Origin: Sporosarcina sp. Marseille-Q4063
GTDB taxonomy: Bacteria; Bacillota; Bacilli; Bacillales_A; Planococcaceae
Direction of reading: 5' to 3'
Length of the DNA: 64,000 nucleotides
Assembly: GCF_018309085.1 (NCBI RefSeq)
Contig: NZ_CP070502.1
Coordinates: 3,157,001 to 3,221,000, forward strand
The translations under genes were made by a program, and so were the position numbers. The notes beneath the pieces were generated by a model that was not told the origin of the DNA, ran no database searches, and saw only the letters and a list, made by a program, of their open reading frames with translations. Every line of letters starts with the position of its first letter. Within the stretch, counting starts at the first letter, position 1. Shown here piece after piece: positions 8,838-17,842 of the stretch.

Positions 8838-9779
8838 ATGAATCATTCAAGAGAATTTAAAGATGAAGACTTGCCAAATGAATTTTTCGAGATCGTTGGC
8901 CGGAGAGAATCTGAAAGTGAAATGATTTCACGACCGCCTATTTCCGCATGGAAAGATGGCTGGATTCGTTTAAAGAAAAACAAGGCTGCGATTTTCAGTT
9001 TGATTGTTTTGATCGCAATTATATTAATGGCTATCATTGCACCCTTTTTGTCCAGCCATACTTATTTTGAAACAAATTACGATAAAACATTTCTGAAACC
9101 AAGCGCAGAGCACTGGCTTGGCACAGATAAGTTTGGTCGCGATCAATGGATAAGAATGTGGGAAGGGACTCGGATTTCTCTTTTTATTGCCTTTTTGGCT
9201 GCTTATTTAGACTTGATGATTGGTGTCACTTACGGAGCCATTTCGGCTTTATATGGCGGTAGATTAGATAACTTCATGCAAAGAGTGATTGAGATTTTAG
9301 TAGGAATACCAAATCTAGTTGTCATTATCTTACTGATTATGGTCATGAAGCCTGGAATCATGACAATCACGATTGCGATGGTGTTAACAGGTTGGGTTAC
9401 GATGGCGCGGTTAGTTAGGGCGCAAATTTTGAAGTTTAAAAACCAAGAATTTATTTTAGCATCTAAAGCTTTAGGCGCCACTAATAGGCGACTTATAACG
9501 AGTCATTTGATTCCCAATACGATGGGTATCATTATTATTAATATGATGTTTACGATTCCTGGTGCGATTTTTACAGAGGCTTTTTTAAGTTTTATTGGAT
9601 TGGGACTACAGGAACCGCTTGCTTCATTGGGTGTTCTGATAAATGATGGTTTCCAAGCGATGAGAAATCATTTTTACTTACTTCTATTTCCAGCCTTTAT
9701 TATTATCGCATTAATGGTTTGTTTTAACTCATTGGCAGACGGTTTACGTGATGCGCTAGATCCGAGAATGAGAAAATGA
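8838..9779 (+). CDS. Peptide ABC transporter permease (OppC/DppC-like)
   Basis: A 313-residue permease with the OppC-type N-terminal extension before the first span (NKAAIFSLIVLIAI), the LGTDKFGRDQW motif typical of OppC/DppC, and the EAA loop ILASKALGATNRRLITSHLIPN. It pairs with the OppB-like protein to form the membrane channel. GAGG lies just before ATG 8838. The fused ATPase gene follows 30 bases later. Confidence 0.92.
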   Translation: MNHSREFKDEDLPNEFFEIVGRRESESEMISRPPISAWKDGWIRLKKNKAAIFSLIVLIAIILMAIIAPFLSSHTYFETNYDKTFLKPSAEHWLGTDKFGRDQWIRMWEGTRISLFIAFLAAYLDLMIGVTYGAISALYGGRLDNFMQRVIEILVGIPNLVVIILLIMVMKPGIMTITIAMVLTGWVTMARLVRAQILKFKNQEFILASKALGATNRRLITSHLIPNTMGIIIINMMFTIPGAIFTEAFLSFIGLGLQEPLASLGVLINDGFQAMRNHFYLLLFPAFIIIALMVCFNSLADGLRDALDPRMRK

Positions 9780-9809
9780 TTTGATGGTTATGCAGGGGGA
9801 GGTTTAAAG

Positions 9810-11870
9810 GTGGAAACAGTATTAGAAATTGAGAATCTTCATATTTCATTCCATACATATGCCGGTGTAGTGAAGGCTGTTAGAGGTGTAAACCTTCAAG
9901 TGAAGAAGGGCGAAACGTTAGCAATTGTCGGTGAATCCGGTTCTGGTAAAACAGTGACATCAAAGGCGATCATGAAATTGCTTCCAGATAATATTGCGAA
10001 AATAGAACAGGGATCCATACATTTTGATGGCAAGGATTTAACGAAGTTATCTGAGCGGGAAATGCAACATGTTCGCGGTTCTGAAATCTCGATGATTTTC
10101 CAAGATCCGATGACAGCGCTAAATCCCACGATGACGGTTGGAAAACAAGTCATAGAAGGTATTATCAAACATCAACGTTTGGGGAAAGCGGAAGCTTATA
10201 AAGCTGCGGAGAATTTATTTGAATTGGTTGGAATCCCAGATGCCAAGTTTCGTCTGCATCAGTATCCTCACCAGTTTTCCGGTGGGATGCGCCAGCGCGT
10301 GGTGATTGCATTGGCATTGGCTTGTAACCCAAAAATATTGATAGCGGATGAACCGACAACTGCGTTGGATGTCACGATTCAGGCTCAAATATTAGAGTTA
10401 TTAAAAGATATTCAAAAGAAGCTAGGTACATCCATTATCTTAATTACGCATGATTTAGGTGTTGTTGCAAATATGGCTGACACGGTTGCTGTCATGTATG
10501 CGGGGAAAGTTGTTGAAACGGGCACGGTAGATGAAATCTTTTATAAACCACAACATCCTTATAATTGGGGTCTATTAAGTTCGATGCCTGACATGGATTT
10601 TAAAGGTGAATTGATTTCAATACCAGGGAGTCCTCCAGATTTAATGAATCCACCGGCGGGCGATGCGTTTGCTGCACGAAATGAATTTGCGATGAAAATT
10701 GACTATGAAAAAGAACCGCCCATGTTTAAGGTGTCGGATACACATTACGCCGCAACATGGCTGTTACATCCTAAGGCGCCTGAAATTAAAATGCCGGATG
10801 TTATTAAGGAGAAACAGGCAAGAAGTGTTATTTTGGATGAATCGAAAAAGGTTGTGCGGGATCAAGAGGTACTGTTGCAGGTTCAAGATTTGTCAAAACA
10901 TTTTACTGTTAATAATAAAGAGTCGTTAAAAGCAGTCAATAATATCAGTTTTGACATTATGCGCGGCGAAACGTTGGGACTTGTCGGTGAATCGGGCTGT
11001 GGGAAGTCAACAACCGGCCGTACCATCATGAAGTTATACGAAGCTACTAATGGTGAGGTTTATTATGAGGGTAAACCGATTCAGGGAGATCTTTCAAAGA
11101 AAGAAGAAAGCCAGATGCGACGTAAAATGCAAATGATTTTCCAAGATCCATATGCATCGCTCGATCCTAGAAAAACAGTCGAAGACACCATTGCGGAAGG
11201 CATGGATATTCATGGTTTAGCTAAAAGTAAGGAGGACCGAAAAGCTAAGGTTATAGAGTTATTAGAAACGGTTGGTCTGAATAAGGAACATGCAGGTAGA
11301 TATCCACATGAGTTTTCAGGCGGTCAACGTCAACGTATCGGAATTGCTCGTGCATTAGCAGTTGAGCCCGAGTTTATTATTGCGGACGAACCGATTTCTG
11401 CATTGGATGTTTCTATTCAAGCACAGGTAGTCAATCTAATGAAGAAACTCCAAGAAGAAAAGGGCCTGACGTATTTGTTTATAGCCCATGATCTTTCAAT
11501 GGTTAAGTATATAAGTGATCGAATCGGGGTTATGTATTTAGGAAACTTGGTTGAACTGGCTACTTCCGATGATTTATATAACGAACCCCTTCACCCATAT
11601 ACGCAGGCTTTACTGTCTGCGATTCCTACTCCGGATCCAGAACGGGAAAGGGAACGCGAAAGAACGATGCTTGAAGGCGAATTGCCGAATGCGATTAATC
11701 CACCGGTAGGGTGTGCTTTTAGAACAAGGTGTCCGTTGGCGATGGAGAAGTGCGGGGAAGTGCAGGAGTGGCGAGAGGTTCGGGAGGGGCATTGGGTTGC
11801 TTGTCATTTGGTGACGGGTGATGAAAAAGTAGCGGTAGGTGATCGTGAGGAAGGAATGCTTATGCGGTAG
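9810..11870 (+). CDS. Fused OppD-OppF peptide transporter ATPase
   Basis: A 686-residue protein with two complete ABC ATPase modules, each with the C-terminal oligopeptide-transporter extension. Module 1 has Walker A GESGSGKT (residues 41-48), signature SGGMRQR and Walker [12 protein letters not shown]. Module 2, from about residue 350, has [15 protein letters not shown] and [12 protein letters not shown]. The last part carries a cysteine set ([15 protein letters not shown]) typical of OppF/DppF tails. Both ATP sites look active, so one polypeptide powers the importer where most systems use two. GTG 9810 follows GGGGGAGG. Confidence 0.93.
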   Translation: METVLEIENLHISFHTYAGVVKAVRGVNLQVKKGETLAIVGESGSGKTVTSKAIMKLLPDNIAKIEQGSIHFDGKDLTKLSEREMQHVRGSEISMIFQDPMTALNPTMTVGKQVIEGIIKHQRLGKAEAYKAAENLFELVGIPDAKFRLHQYPHQFSGGMRQRVVIALALACNPKILIADEPTTALDVTIQAQILELLKDIQKKLGTSIILITHDLGVVANMADTVAVMYAGKVVETGTVDEIFYKPQHPYNWGLLSSMPDMDFKGELISIPGSPPDLMNPPAGDAFAARNEFAMKIDYEKEPPMFKVSDTHYAATWLLHPKAPEIKMPDVIKEKQARSVILDESKKVVRDQEVLLQVQDLSKHFTVNNKESLKAVNNISFDIMRGETLGLVGESGCGKSTTGRTIMKLYEATNGEVYYEGKPIQGDLSKKEESQMRRKMQMIFQDPYASLDPRKTVEDTIAEGMDIHGLAKSKEDRKAKVIELLETVGLNKEHAGRYPHEFSGGQRQRIGIARALAVEPEFIIADEPISALDVSIQAQVVNLMKKLQEEKGLTYLFIAHDLSMVKYISDRIGVMYLGNLVELATSDDLYNEPLHPYTQALLSAIPTPDPERERERERTMLEGELPNAINPPVGCAFRTRCPLAMEKCGEVQEWREVREGHWVACHLVTGDEKVAVGDREEGMLMR

Positions 11871-11893
11871 GCTTTTATGGGCTACATTTTTGG

Positions 11894-12039
11894 GGTACCT
11901 GTGCAAGACACTATTTTGACAATACACTACAATTGCATAAAGTGAAAATGGGATACTGACTGTGTAACACTTTGTCGGTATCCCTTTGTTTTTTTATTCG
12001 TAGTTACGAATAGTCATAATTGCATCTTGCACAGGTACC
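11894..12039. repeat. GGTACC palindromic repeat, full copy 2
   Basis: A 146-bp copy 23 bases after the fused ATPase stop. Its central hairpin followed by TTTGTTTTTTT could terminate the peptide operon, which has no other clear terminator. Confidence 0.95.
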
Positions 12040-12075
12040 TTTCAAGTTCGGTTAAATTATGTAGCCTAATTTTGA

Positions 12076-12212
12076 TGCCAGTGCAAGAAACTATTCCACC
12101 AATACACGACAAATGTATAAAATGAAAAGGGGATATCGACAGAAACTCTTTGTCGATATCCCTTTTTTTTATATCTGAAGTCGTGTGAAATGTCATAAGT
12201 GTGCTATTCACT
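12076..12212. repeat. GGTACC repeat, decayed copy
   Basis: A diverged relative of the element. The outer GGTACC ends are lost, but GTGCAAGAAACTATTCCACC, the AATACAC region and a perfect central stem (GGGATATCGAC / GTCGATATCCC followed by eight T) remain. It lies 36 bases after copy 2. The 180 bases beyond it, up to the next gene, show nothing recognisable. Confidence 0.8.
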
Positions 12213-12389
12213 TCCTGCAAATATCAACTAATATCTTCCACTGCCATAGTCATATTGTCTGTATTTATCTCATATATAAACCTGTGAGTGATTCTCATGT
12301 CGTGTGTAGTTGTGAAAAATGGTACAAATTTGCTTTGAAGTCTAGTTTAATAGTTTTAGTTCCATAGAACTAAAGTGAGGAGGTGGAAA

Positions 12390-13811
12390 ATGGGTTTTGA
12401 TTTTTGTAGTGAATGCGGAAAGTCCTTGCAGGCAGGTGAGAGGTTTTGCGCGAACTGTGGACATTGCATCGAGTCTGAGCAAATAGAAGAAGTTAATTCA
12501 ACTCGGAAAAATAGACATATTGAAGATGTTCAAGTTTCAAAAATGCCAAAGAAGCAAAAGATTGTAATTGGAATCGTTGCTGCCATCACCGTGGCATTGT
12601 TTTCCGGACATTTCTATATTAAGTCAATCGTTTCTACTGATAAGCAAATAGCTGCAATTCACGAGGCTTTGCATGAAGGAAATGGTGAAAAGTTCCTGAA
12701 AGCCGTGCATGTTGACGATGATGTAATTTTTGATTCAGAAGCTTATATGGAATTGTTGGTGTTTGACGGGGCACCGTACTTAATTGAAGAAATCAGGGGA
12801 GCGATTGATCAAGTCGAAAAAACAGGTTTGCCCGGGTTCATATCAGCTTACTTTGCTGGCGACCTATTAAAAATCGAACGTGAGAAATACCTAGGTATCT
12901 ATAATAAAATCAAGATAACTGCGCTTGCTTATGAAGTGAAACTTGAAACTGATTTGCCGAGCGGAAAAGTTTTGATGAGGGATAAAGAATGGAATTTAAC
13001 AGGCAAGCCTATTAATTTAGGACGTTTTTTACCCGGCCATTACCCGGTGTTATTAACGAACGCGGAATTAGACGATTCGACTTTGGAACAAGCTATTATG
13101 GTCACTTCAGAATCAACGGATAATGTGCTGAGTATAACAAAGGATGCCTATATGGTTTCGTTGGTGCAGGATAATGAAGATGGTTTATTAATAATTGACG
13201 GTAAAGAAACAGGTAAGAAAGTAAGTGAGATGCCAGAAATCGGTCCTTTATTCGCACAAAATCCGATTGAGTTAAGTGTTATGAAAGAGATTGATGGTGA
13301 ACAACAACAATCTCTCATTGTAGAGGCTTATCCTGGTGATGAGGTTAGTTTCGTGTTCGAAGTTGAACAAGTTGAAGAAGAAATTGCATCTTCTACTATA
13401 GACTTCCAAGAAGATGAGGAAGAGTTAACTGAAGCTGAAATTGCTAAGGCGGCTGGGCAGCATGTATTGAGTTTTAGGGACGCTTATGAAAGCGCCTTGA
13501 ATAAACGAGATTTTTCACTTATAGCTCCGTTTTTATTAACAGACAGCGTTGCTTATTGGGAATTGGTAGGGTTTGTTCGAGATTTGAAAAATGAAAATTA
13601 CACATATGAATTCACTCATAATGAAACGACGGACTGGCTGATTCATCCTGATGGAGATGTAGCAATCGACACTTATGAGGTTTTCGATTTTATTAATCAC
13701 AAAGGCAATTTAACTCATTACAAGAGAGAGAAAACATATTCTTTAACGCAAGACGCCGATGGCAATTATAAAATTTACAATATCGCAATCGGCGATACAA
13801 TTCGCGAATGA
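12390..13811 (+). CDS. TcaA-like zinc-ribbon membrane protein
   Basis: A 473-residue protein resembling Staphylococcus TcaA and Bacillus YvbJ. It has an N-terminal cytoplasmic zinc ribbon (Cys6, Cys9, Cys20, Cys23), one membrane span at about residues 57-77, and a long extracellular part with repeated small domains and a C-terminal NTF2-like segment. TcaA proteins are linked to cell-wall stress and glycopeptide response. ATG 12390 is chosen because GAGGAGG lies immediately upstream; an earlier in-frame GTG at 12375 would put this site inside the gene. It starts a run of zinc-ribbon proteins. Confidence 0.8.
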   Translation: MGFDFCSECGKSLQAGERFCANCGHCIESEQIEEVNSTRKNRHIEDVQVSKMPKKQKIVIGIVAAITVALFSGHFYIKSIVSTDKQIAAIHEALHEGNGEKFLKAVHVDDDVIFDSEAYMELLVFDGAPYLIEEIRGAIDQVEKTGLPGFISAYFAGDLLKIEREKYLGIYNKIKITALAYEVKLETDLPSGKVLMRDKEWNLTGKPINLGRFLPGHYPVLLTNAELDDSTLEQAIMVTSESTDNVLSITKDAYMVSLVQDNEDGLLIIDGKETGKKVSEMPEIGPLFAQNPIELSVMKEIDGEQQQSLIVEAYPGDEVSFVFEVEQVEEEIASSTIDFQEDEEELTEAEIAKAAGQHVLSFRDAYESALNKRDFSLIAPFLLTDSVAYWELVGFVRDLKNENYTYEFTHNETTDWLIHPDGDVAIDTYEVFDFINHKGNLTHYKREKTYSLTQDADGNYKIYNIAIGDTIRE

Positions 13812-13827
13812 ATAGGGGGAATGTGGA

Positions 13828-14307
13828 GTGATATGTGTAAATTGCAGTCACGAACAAGCTAGTGGGAAGTTTTGTGGGAAATGTGGAACGTCATTGCAAG
13901 GGGTGGAAACGTCGCAAGTTGGGGAAATAACCGTCTCGCAGCTTGAAACTGAAACTGCAGCATCCAATGTGAGCGAATCGATTACTCAACCTGTTCGAAA
14001 CCGGGCAACACCAGTTCAGCCAAATAGAGAGGGGAAAAGTTGGATGAAAGAATTCTTGCATTTTGACAAAATGATTACAACGTCCATTATTAAATTTGTT
14101 TTTTGGATTGGTGCCGGATTATCAATCTTAGCTGGCCTTATTATTATGATTTCCGGCTTCGTCTCTGAAGGAATTTTTGTGCTTTTAGGTCTTTTAGCTA
14201 TCGTTGTGGGTCCAATAGTCGTCCGGATTTATTGTGAACTCTTAATTGTGTTCTTCAAAATTCATGAAGCATTACAGGATTTAAAAGGAAGTTCTTTTAA
14301 TAGATAA
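13828..14307 (+). CDS. Zinc-ribbon DUF4282 membrane protein
   Basis: A 159-residue protein: an N-terminal zinc ribbon (CVNC near residue 3, then CGKC), a Ser/Thr/Gln-rich linker, and a C-terminal membrane module with two spans and the pattern GPIVVRIYCELLIVFFKIHEAL, which fits DUF4282. Function unknown. GTG 13828 lies 16 bases after the preceding TcaA-like gene and a terminator follows, so the two are co-transcribed. A shared zinc ribbon with both TcaA-like neighbours suggests they work in one envelope process. Confidence 0.75.
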   Translation: MICVNCSHEQASGKFCGKCGTSLQGVETSQVGEITVSQLETETAASNVSESITQPVRNRATPVQPNREGKSWMKEFLHFDKMITTSIIKFVFWIGAGLSILAGLIIMISGFVSEGIFVLLGLLAIVVGPIVVRIYCELLIVFFKIHEALQDLKGSSFNR

Positions 14308-14320
14308 AATTGCCAAGAAG

Positions 14321-14347
14321 AGCTGTCGGTAAAATCGACAGCTTTTT
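14321..14347 (+). terminator. Rho-independent terminator after the DUF4282 gene
   Basis: Stem AGCTGTCG / CGACAGCT, seven-base loop, then TTTTT. It ends the two-gene zinc-ribbon operon. Confidence 0.85.
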
Positions 14348-14382
14348 AGATTGAGAATTTATTTGGAATCGGAGGATAATAT

Positions 14383-16548
14383 GTGAATAGATTTTGTTTG
14401 GAATGCGGAGCAAAAGCTCAGCCATCTGATTTAGTATGTACAGAATGTGGAACTAAGTTCGTTGAACAAGAACAGGTCCAACCAGACATAATTGTGAAAA
14501 ATAATAAAACACCTATGACGAAAAAGAATAAAGTGATAGCGCTTCTTGCCGTATTATTTATTTCGGTGCTAGTGGGGCTTTATTTATTCGGAAATTCATA
14601 TGCGTCTGCTGAAAATACATTGAAACGATTTCATAAAGTGGTAGTTGGTAAGGATAGCAAAGCCATTAAAAAGCTTGTTGAATTCGAGGATGGTGCTGAA
14701 CTTTCGAAAGGAGATGTTAAGGCAATTATTGCATTTGGTGATAAAGAGCCTAAGAAATTCACGAAATCGATTGGATCGTGGGGAGACGTATCTGATTCAT
14801 TTTTATTCGCAATAAAACAGTCTGGAAAGGTATTCGGCCTATTTGATGGATATAAGATCATCGTTCCGAATCAGTATGTTTCGGTTCCGTTTCAATACGA
14901 GGAACTTGAGTATACGTTGAACGGAGCAAAGTTGAAAATGGCAATAGAAGATGGAAGAGCAGTCATCGGTCCAGTTGCGCCGGGCATTTATGAGTTGAAC
15001 GCTGAATACAAGGGAGAATATGCGGAATTCATCCAAACAAAGCAGATTGAATTACTTGAACCTTATGGTGAAGTGGTATTTGCGGAATTGGATTTTGATA
15101 TTAGCGATGTCACGTTCCGATTGAATTTCTCTTATGGGGTTGATCCTAGTAAAACGAGGATTTTAATAGGTGCTAAGGAACTCGCATTTGACCAAGAGGG
15201 AACAATTGAATCGGCGGGCCCTTTTCCTTTAGATGGAAGCGTCAAAGTAAAAGCTATTAGTGAGTTCCCGTGGGGAGTAGTTGAAACAGAGGACATTATA
15301 GTAGATGAAAGTTATATTTCTATAAATATTCATGGTCTTAATCATGATGTTGAAAAGGAGATTGTTGATACTGTACTCGCTTATGGCGAACAATATATTG
15401 CTTCGCGGGCGACAGCAAATTCAAATGATGTGACCACAGTAACGAATGAATGGAAAAAAGTGATGCAAGAAAGTTATGATTATGAAAGTGAAAATAAAGG
15501 ATATTTTTCCGGACAATTAGATGAAATACAAGTAGATTTAGAGCGTGCTCAGGTGTTGGAAGACGTTGATACCTTCAGGGTTACCGTTCCAGTTTCATTT
15601 TCATTGCAGGGAGCGCTTAACCAAAATGGGAAAGGTGCGAAACTCTCCGCGGAAGTCGAATCTTGTTTAATTGAAATCGTCTATGTTGAGGATGAATGGA
15701 AGGTTGCTAAATGTGAACTCGACTGGTTTAGCGAGGAAGCTGGTGGAACGATCGTAGAAGCTTCAAAAACGCTGCATAAAGCAAGCAAAGAAGAGGCCGT
15801 GAATTTAGAAACTTCCATGTGGGGCGGTTATTGGCAAGTAGAAGATAAACAAATAAATGGCAATCTGGCAATTTATGATGAAACAGAGGAAGGCTTTTAT
15901 TTCGACATCCATGTAGCCTCAGGGCATGTAGGCGACATGCAAAATGTGTACGCATTAAAGGATGGAAATGTGGCTAAATCAATTAAAGACGAGTATGGCT
16001 GTGTGATTACTCTAACCAAAAATGATGGGGAAATTTCTACTGAAGAAGGTCCTGATTGCTGGGCATGGCACGGAGCGGGTATCAATTTCGACCACACTTT
16101 TAAGTTTGTGGAAGGCGGTTTAGTCCAATTCGCCATTGATGAAGCGTTTTTGGATATCATAAAACAAGGTTTTTTGGTTAAAGGGACTTATCCCCTGGGA
16201 ACAAAACTTAAAACAATTATCAATGAAAAAGGTGCATATAATCAAGTTGAAAATCTTCAAGGGGCAACATATCACTTTTATGGGAATGGAATTGGTTACG
16301 GAACCTTCATATATGATGAGGTAGATGAGGAGGACGTAATATCAATAATGGTTGGCAGCGCACATGATTATACGCGCGGAGAATTGGTCACCTATTTGGG
16401 TGAACCTTCCTTTGAATTTGAAGATGCAAGCGAGGGTTATGGTTTAATTATTGGTTATGCTTTTGAAAATGGATTTGAGCTTCAATTCCGATATGTAATG
16501 AACAGCGACAGGCTTGGTGTTGTTGTGTTGACTGATAAGGGGGATTGA
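14383..16548 (+). CDS. Large TcaA-like zinc-ribbon membrane protein
   Basis: A 721-residue second TcaA-like protein. Zinc ribbon FCLEC...CTEC at residues 4-22, one membrane span at about 49-68, then TcaA-type extracellular domains to about residue 480. The C-terminal 240 residues are an extension absent from the first copy; they include a Trp-rich beta region (WGGYWQVEDKQ) and an acidic end. GTG 14383 follows GGAGG. It sits after the terminator of the zinc-ribbon pair, so it has its own promoter or depends on read-through. Function probably cell-envelope stress; the extension is not recognised. Confidence 0.72.
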   Translation: MNRFCLECGAKAQPSDLVCTECGTKFVEQEQVQPDIIVKNNKTPMTKKNKVIALLAVLFISVLVGLYLFGNSYASAENTLKRFHKVVVGKDSKAIKKLVEFEDGAELSKGDVKAIIAFGDKEPKKFTKSIGSWGDVSDSFLFAIKQSGKVFGLFDGYKIIVPNQYVSVPFQYEELEYTLNGAKLKMAIEDGRAVIGPVAPGIYELNAEYKGEYAEFIQTKQIELLEPYGEVVFAELDFDISDVTFRLNFSYGVDPSKTRILIGAKELAFDQEGTIESAGPFPLDGSVKVKAISEFPWGVVETEDIIVDESYISINIHGLNHDVEKEIVDTVLAYGEQYIASRATANSNDVTTVTNEWKKVMQESYDYESENKGYFSGQLDEIQVDLERAQVLEDVDTFRVTVPVSFSLQGALNQNGKGAKLSAEVESCLIEIVYVEDEWKVAKCELDWFSEEAGGTIVEASKTLHKASKEEAVNLETSMWGGYWQVEDKQINGNLAIYDETEEGFYFDIHVASGHVGDMQNVYALKDGNVAKSIKDEYGCVITLTKNDGEISTEEGPDCWAWHGAGINFDHTFKFVEGGLVQFAIDEAFLDIIKQGFLVKGTYPLGTKLKTIINEKGAYNQVENLQGATYHFYGNGIGYGTFIYDEVDEEDVISIMVGSAHDYTRGELVTYLGEPSFEFEDASEGYGLIIGYAFENGFELQFRYVMNSDRLGVVVLTDKGD

Positions 16549-16655
16549 ACTTGTGGGACTTGGCGATGGGGTAAGGCATCGACAAGTTGGCTGAAGATAT
16601 AATTGACGAGTAATTGACAATAGGTACCTACTACAAAGAGAATGGGGATTGGAAA

Positions 16656-16988
16656 ATGGGGAGAAAAGGCTTAATTGGATTATTGGTTTTACTAATTATT
16701 TTAACTATGGCCGCTTGCTCTAACATCGATGAGAAAATAGTTGGAAAGTGGGAAGATAATTTCTTTGGTTATATAACATACGACTTTAAATCCGACGGAA
16801 CCTTCAAATTAGACACAGGAGAAGAAATAGTGAAAGGTAAATTTTCAACAAGCGGAGACAAATTAACTCTTGAAGCGAAAGGTGATAAAATAGTCGGGAA
16901 TTATTCTATCGAGGATGGAATATTAACAATTAGCTCCGAGGACGGAGAAGAATTCGAGTTGGTTAGAGCTGTTAATGATAAAAAATGA
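16656..16988 (+). CDS. Small lipoprotein with lipocalin-like (DUF5640-type) fold
   Basis: A 110-residue lipoprotein: lipobox MAAC at about residue 21, then a beta-rich domain beginning IVGKWED and containing YDFKSDGTFKLD and GNYSIEDGILTI, the pattern of small DUF5640/lipocalin-like bacterial lipoproteins. ATG 16656 is preferred over TTG 16614 because the lipoprotein signal (GRKGLIGLLVLLIIL) starts right after it. Function unknown. Its last 14 bases overlap the next ORF. Confidence 0.65.
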   Translation: MGRKGLIGLLVLLIILTMAACSNIDEKIVGKWEDNFFGYITYDFKSDGTFKLDTGEEIVKGKFSTSGDKLTLEAKGDKIVGNYSIEDGILTISSEDGEEFELVRAVNDKK

Positions 16989-17634
16989 CGGCGGAAAGAT
17001 TTTTGTAATCGGTCAAGGCATCTTTGACTCAACTAATAAATATGGGGATCCTGTAAAGTTATCAACTGACAAACTAGTCGGAAACCACCCTTTTATAAGG
17101 GGCAATGCAAAAGTTGGTCTTGGAACCTCGGAATCCGGCGTAACTAGATATAATGTACCTTCAATTTATGGGATGAAAAAAACAACTGGAGAGGCATATT
17201 ACGGGAATACCCAAATCTTTACCGCTGAATCTCATTCAAATGGGCCTGTCCAATGGGAAACAACTGTCATCCCACTAGGTAAACAATTTAAGACATTTGA
17301 TTTAACCCTAGCTTTAGAGGAGGGAGAGTTTGATTTTGATAAAATGGTCGAAGGCGGGGAAAGGGCATTAGTTGTTGAGTTTTATCCGACCGATATCTTT
17401 TCTACTTCTACAAATCCTATCTATCAAGATGAAAGTGATGTCAAACCGCAATGGGTATTCAATTTAAAGGAAGGAGAACAGCCACAAAAAATAACACTAG
17501 ACGTGACAGGTCTAGGAGGTTTGTATGTTTGGATAAAATCACCACGCAGACAATATTCAGCATTAGAAGATACAGAAGGTAAAATAGATAGATATAATCT
17601 AATGCTTAATAACGGCGTTTTAAATCGGAATTAA
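16975..17634 (+). CDS. Hypothetical protein
   Basis: A 219-residue ORF that overlaps the lipoprotein gene by 14 bases and has no clear ribosome site, so translation would rely on coupling. It has no signal peptide or membrane span and looks beta-rich (VQWETTVIPLG, RALVVEFYPTDIF, KITLDVTGLGGLYVWI), which would suit an extracellular carbohydrate-binding domain. The mismatch between a surface-type fold and no export signal suggests it lost its N-terminus, perhaps to the lipoprotein gene's frame. I do not recognise the family. Confidence 0.45.
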   Translation: MIKNDGGKIFVIGQGIFDSTNKYGDPVKLSTDKLVGNHPFIRGNAKVGLGTSESGVTRYNVPSIYGMKKTTGEAYYGNTQIFTAESHSNGPVQWETTVIPLGKQFKTFDLTLALEEGEFDFDKMVEGGERALVVEFYPTDIFSTSTNPIYQDESDVKPQWVFNLKEGEQPQKITLDVTGLGGLYVWIKSPRRQYSALEDTEGKIDRYNLMLNNGVLNRN

Positions 17635-17682
17635 ATTTGATTTTATAAAAAACTCTTTGCTAAGGACATTGAACTATTTTTG

Positions 17683-17828
17683 GGTACCTGTGCAAGACAC
17701 TATTTTGATAATACACTACAATTGTATAAAGTGAAAAGGGGATACCGACTGTGTAACACTTTGTCGATATCCCTTTGTTTTTTTATTCGCAGTTATGAAT
17801 TGTCATAAATGCACCGTGCACAGGTACC
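17683..17828. repeat. GGTACC palindromic repeat, full copy 3
   Basis: A 146-bp copy between two convergent genes (stops at 17634 and 17843). With T runs on both sides of its central stem, it is well placed as a two-way terminator. TTTTG flanks it on both sides and may be a short target duplication. Confidence 0.95.
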
Positions 17829-17842
17829 TTTTGGCGGCTTTC

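Noticed and set aside
12375..12389. Upstream GTG start for the first TcaA-like gene
   Set aside because: The codons after it are the ribosome site (GAGGAGG) for ATG 12390.
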